Source of the DNA: Brevundimonas intermedia
GTDB lineage: Bacteria; Pseudomonadota; Alphaproteobacteria; Caulobacterales; Caulobacteraceae
Direction of reading: 5' to 3'
Assembly (NCBI RefSeq): GCF_004614235.1
Contig: NZ_SPVH01000006.1
Coordinates: 992,001 to 1,056,000, forward strand
DNA: 64,000 nucleotides
Of this stretch, positions 62,022 to 64,000 are shown piece by piece (within the stretch, counting starts at the first letter, position 1; every line of letters starts with the position of its first letter). A model generated the notes under the pieces. It was not told the origin of the DNA and did not search any database. It worked only from the letters and a program-made list of their open reading frames with translations. The position numbers and the translations under genes were made by a program.

Positions 62022-62453
62022 ATGAACCGTCTTGTCTCCCTTGCTGCCGTCCTCTGCCTGACCGGCGCCGTCGCCGCCTGTTCAGATCGCGACGACGATG
62101 TCGTCCAGGCGCCGGCGCCGGGCGCCGCACCCGTCGCCCTGCCGGACCAGCAGGCCGATACGGCGGCGACAAACGCCGCCCTGGCCTTCAACATGACCCG
62201 CGACCAGCTGGAGGATGCGGACCTGTATTCGCGCGCCAACGTCGATCTGGGCGATGTCGAAACCCTGGTGTTGGACGCCTCCGGCGCCCTGACCCATCTG
62301 GTGATCGAGCTGGAAGGGCCGGGCGACATGAAGGTACGGGTGCCGGTCGCCGACGTGGCCCCGATCGACCGCAACGGCGACAAGGATCTGGTCACCGATC
62401 TGACAGCCGGCCAGCTTCAGGCCCTGCCGGCCTGGACGCCGCCAGCACGCTGA
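62022..62453 (+). CDS. Lipoprotein with a PRC-barrel-like domain
   Basis: 143 residues. NRLVSLAAVLCLTGAVAAC is a lipoprotein signal with lipobox VAAC. LYSRANVDLGDVETLVLDASGALTHLVIEL has the PRC-barrel rhythm, followed by KVRVPVADVAPIDRNGDKDL. PRC-barrel domains bind RNA or proteins or the photosynthetic reaction centre; an envelope role is inferred here. It lies 73 nt before purD. Confidence 0.75.
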   Translation: MNRLVSLAAVLCLTGAVAACSDRDDDVVQAPAPGAAPVALPDQQADTAATNAALAFNMTRDQLEDADLYSRANVDLGDVETLVLDASGALTHLVIELEGPGDMKVRVPVADVAPIDRNGDKDLVTDLTAGQLQALPAWTPPAR

Positions 62454-62526
62454 TTGGGCGCTGAATGCGGCGTTAAGTCTGACGGGCGCTTGACCGGCCG
62501 GCGACGGCCGGTCATTGCCCGGTCTC

Positions 62527-63801
62527 ATGAACATTCTTCTCGTCGGATCGGGCGGCCGCGAACACGCCCTGGCCTGGAAGATCGCCCGGTCGCCGCTCGT
62601 CACGCGCCTGGTCGCCGCGCCCGGCAACCCCGGCATCGAGAAACTGTGCGAGCTTCGCGCCATCAAGATCGACGACGCTGACGGCCTGGCCGCCCTGGCG
62701 CGCGAGATCAAGGCCGACCTGGTCGTGGTCGGACCCGAAGTGGCTCTGGCCGCCGGTCTGGCCGACCGCTTGGCTTCGGCCGGCATCCCTTGCTTCGGCC
62801 CCACGGCCAAGGCGGCGCAGCTGGAAACCTCGAAAGCCTTTTCCAAGGCCTTCCTCGAACGCCACGAAATCCCCACCGCCGGCTACGGCGTCTACGACAC
62901 GGTCAAGGACGCCAAGGCCGCGCTGGACGTGTTCAAGCCGCCCTACGTGATCAAGGCCGACGGTCTGGCCGCCGGCAAGGGCGTGGCCATCAGCCCCGAC
63001 CGCCCCGACGCCGAGGCCGAGATCGAACGCATGCTGGGCGGTCGTTTCGGCGCGGCCGGCGCCCGCGTCGTGATCGAAGAGTTCATGGATGGCGAGGAGG
63101 GTTCGCTGTTCGCCCTGTGCGACGGTCAGCGCGCCCTGCTGTTCGGCGGCGCCCAGGACCACAAGCGCGCCTTCGACGGCGACCTGGGCCCGAACACCGG
63201 CGGCATGGGTGCCTATTCCCCCGCCCCCGTCTTTACGCCCGACCTGGTGCAGCAGGTCGACGAACTGATCGTCCAGCCGACTATCAAGAAGATGGCCGAG
63301 GAGGGCGCGCCCTATCGCGGCGTCCTCTATGCTGGTCTGATGGCGACCGAGGACGGCCCCAAGGTGGTCGAGTTCAACGCCCGCTTCGGCGATCCGGAAT
63401 GTCAGGTGCTGATGATGCGGATGGCCGGGGACATCGTCCCCTATCTGCTGGGTTGCGCGCGCGGCGACGTGTCGGGCCTGGCCTCTCCGGCCTTCAAGCC
63501 CCAAACGGTGATCTGCGTGGTCATGGCCGCCAAGGGCTATCCCGACAGCCCGCTGGAAGGGTCGATCATTCGCGGCGCCGATCAGGACTTCGGCCCTCAC
63601 GTCCAGGTCTTCCACGCCGGGACGAAGCGTCGCGACGACGGGCTGCTGGCAGCCTCGGGCGGTCGCGTCCTGAACGTCTGCGCCGAGGGCGACGACATCG
63701 CCCAGGCTCGCGAACGCGCCTACGACGCCATCAAGAAGATCGACTGGCCCGGTGGCTTCAACCGCTCCGACATCGGCTGGCGCGCGCTGGAGCGGGGCTG
63801 A
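62527..63801 (+). CDS. purD: Phosphoribosylamine-glycine ligase
   Basis: 424 residues, ATP-grasp. MNILLVGSGGREHALAWKIAR is the diagnostic N-terminus, PYVIKADGLAAGKGVAIS the ATP-grasp core, and VVEFNARFGDPECQVLMMRM the metal/substrate block. It makes GAR in purine synthesis. ATG 62527 is used over an upstream ATG at 62515. It is followed by an antitoxin-like gene. Confidence 0.97.
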   Translation: MNILLVGSGGREHALAWKIARSPLVTRLVAAPGNPGIEKLCELRAIKIDDADGLAALAREIKADLVVVGPEVALAAGLADRLASAGIPCFGPTAKAAQLETSKAFSKAFLERHEIPTAGYGVYDTVKDAKAALDVFKPPYVIKADGLAAGKGVAISPDRPDAEAEIERMLGGRFGAAGARVVIEEFMDGEEGSLFALCDGQRALLFGGAQDHKRAFDGDLGPNTGGMGAYSPAPVFTPDLVQQVDELIVQPTIKKMAEEGAPYRGVLYAGLMATEDGPKVVEFNARFGDPECQVLMMRMAGDIVPYLLGCARGDVSGLASPAFKPQTVICVVMAAKGYPDSPLEGSIIRGADQDFGPHVQVFHAGTKRRDDGLLAASGGRVLNVCAEGDDIAQARERAYDAIKKIDWPGGFNRSDIGWRALERG

Positions 63802-63832
63802 CCGTATCGGCGGGGTGTGGTAGGGTTGAACC

Positions 63833-64000
63833 ATGGCTGATCCTGCAATCGATCACGACGACGAAGATCTTTTCTCGACGCCTGACGACGCGGCGGACGA
63901 GGCGGCGACCTTGCGGGGGCTGGCGGACGCGGCGGCGGGACGAGTCGTGGACAACGAAACCGTCATGCGTTGGGTCGAGTCGTGGTCGACGGCCAATCCG
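63833..64000 (+). CDS. Putative antitoxin-like small protein, 5' part only
   Basis: 56 residues are visible before the window ends. ADAAAGRVVDNETVMRWVESW with STANP following resembles the C-terminal AGRxVxHExVxAWLESWG pattern of small alphaproteobacterial proteins encoded next to RelE/ParE-type toxins. The acidic N-terminus fits an antitoxin. The toxin, if present, would lie to the right of the window. Assignment is tentative. Confidence 0.5.
   Translation, partial: MADPAIDHDDEDLFSTPDDAADEAATLRGLADAAAGRVVDNETVMRWVESWSTANP

Overview
The window is about 64 kb of compact, GC-rich (roughly 68 percent) alphaproteobacterial chromosome. Flagellar genes (flgF-flgG-flgA-flgH opposite fliL-fliM-DUF6468-motE), a sigma-54 promoter of the TGGCAC-N5-TTGC type, an alphaproteobacterial LexA box (GTTC-N7-GTTC), PGPGW and DUF3297 proteins and GANTC-bearing intergenic repeats all point to Caulobacteraceae, most likely Brevundimonas. 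The genus is inferred from gene content; no search was run. Most of the window is housekeeping. No complete prophage, CRISPR array or insertion sequence is visible.

Layout. 1-4524: assimilatory sulfate reduction and cysteine synthesis (siroheme methyltransferase end, DUF2849, cysI, a DUF934-CysH fusion, cysK). 4687-7463: a DUF885 metallopeptidase-like protein and two small secreted paralogues. 7595-13911: flagellar rod and ring genes on minus, fliL/fliM/motE on plus. 14018-18803: small proteins, an M28-type peptidase, tRNA-Leu(UAA), an orphan D12 adenine methyltransferase, rnhB and tag. 18804-25139: a repeat- and hairpin-rich spacer, an SDR, ygfZ, a histidine-kinase-like protein without an ATPase domain, a YkgJ protein, a retropepsin-like protein and a GT9 glycosyltransferase. 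25363-27589: dihydroorotase and a TyrA-type dehydrogenase.

27590-28880 is the one clear accessory islet: AT-richer DNA carrying a single HEPN/Abi-like gene, a candidate anti-phage gene. Next come an alpha/beta hydrolase, a TonB receptor/PepSY iron-uptake operon, erpA, a dGTPase-like gene, SPOR, nagZ, scpA, scpB, a CHASE4-like sensor kinase and ispH (28883-41457). The F0 part of ATP synthase (atpI-atpB-atpE-b'-b) ends at a clear intrinsic terminator (41708-44355). Two membrane proteins and an SDR precede the glycine cleavage operon gcvT-gcvH-gcvPA-gcvPB, read on minus behind a tandem glycine riboswitch (46572-51332). 51469-58823: class I fructose-bisphosphatase, nicotinamidase, a LexA-controlled Y-family polymerase, adenine deaminase with a coupled small membrane protein, argS, a secreted protein and a thioesterase. 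58898-64000: a DUF3035 lipoprotein, lspA, xseA, small envelope proteins, purD and the start of a putative antitoxin.

Two families of dispersed intergenic inverted repeats run through the window. One family sits directly upstream of tyrA, nagZ and scpB, and in the tyrA case its arm appears to supply the start codon.
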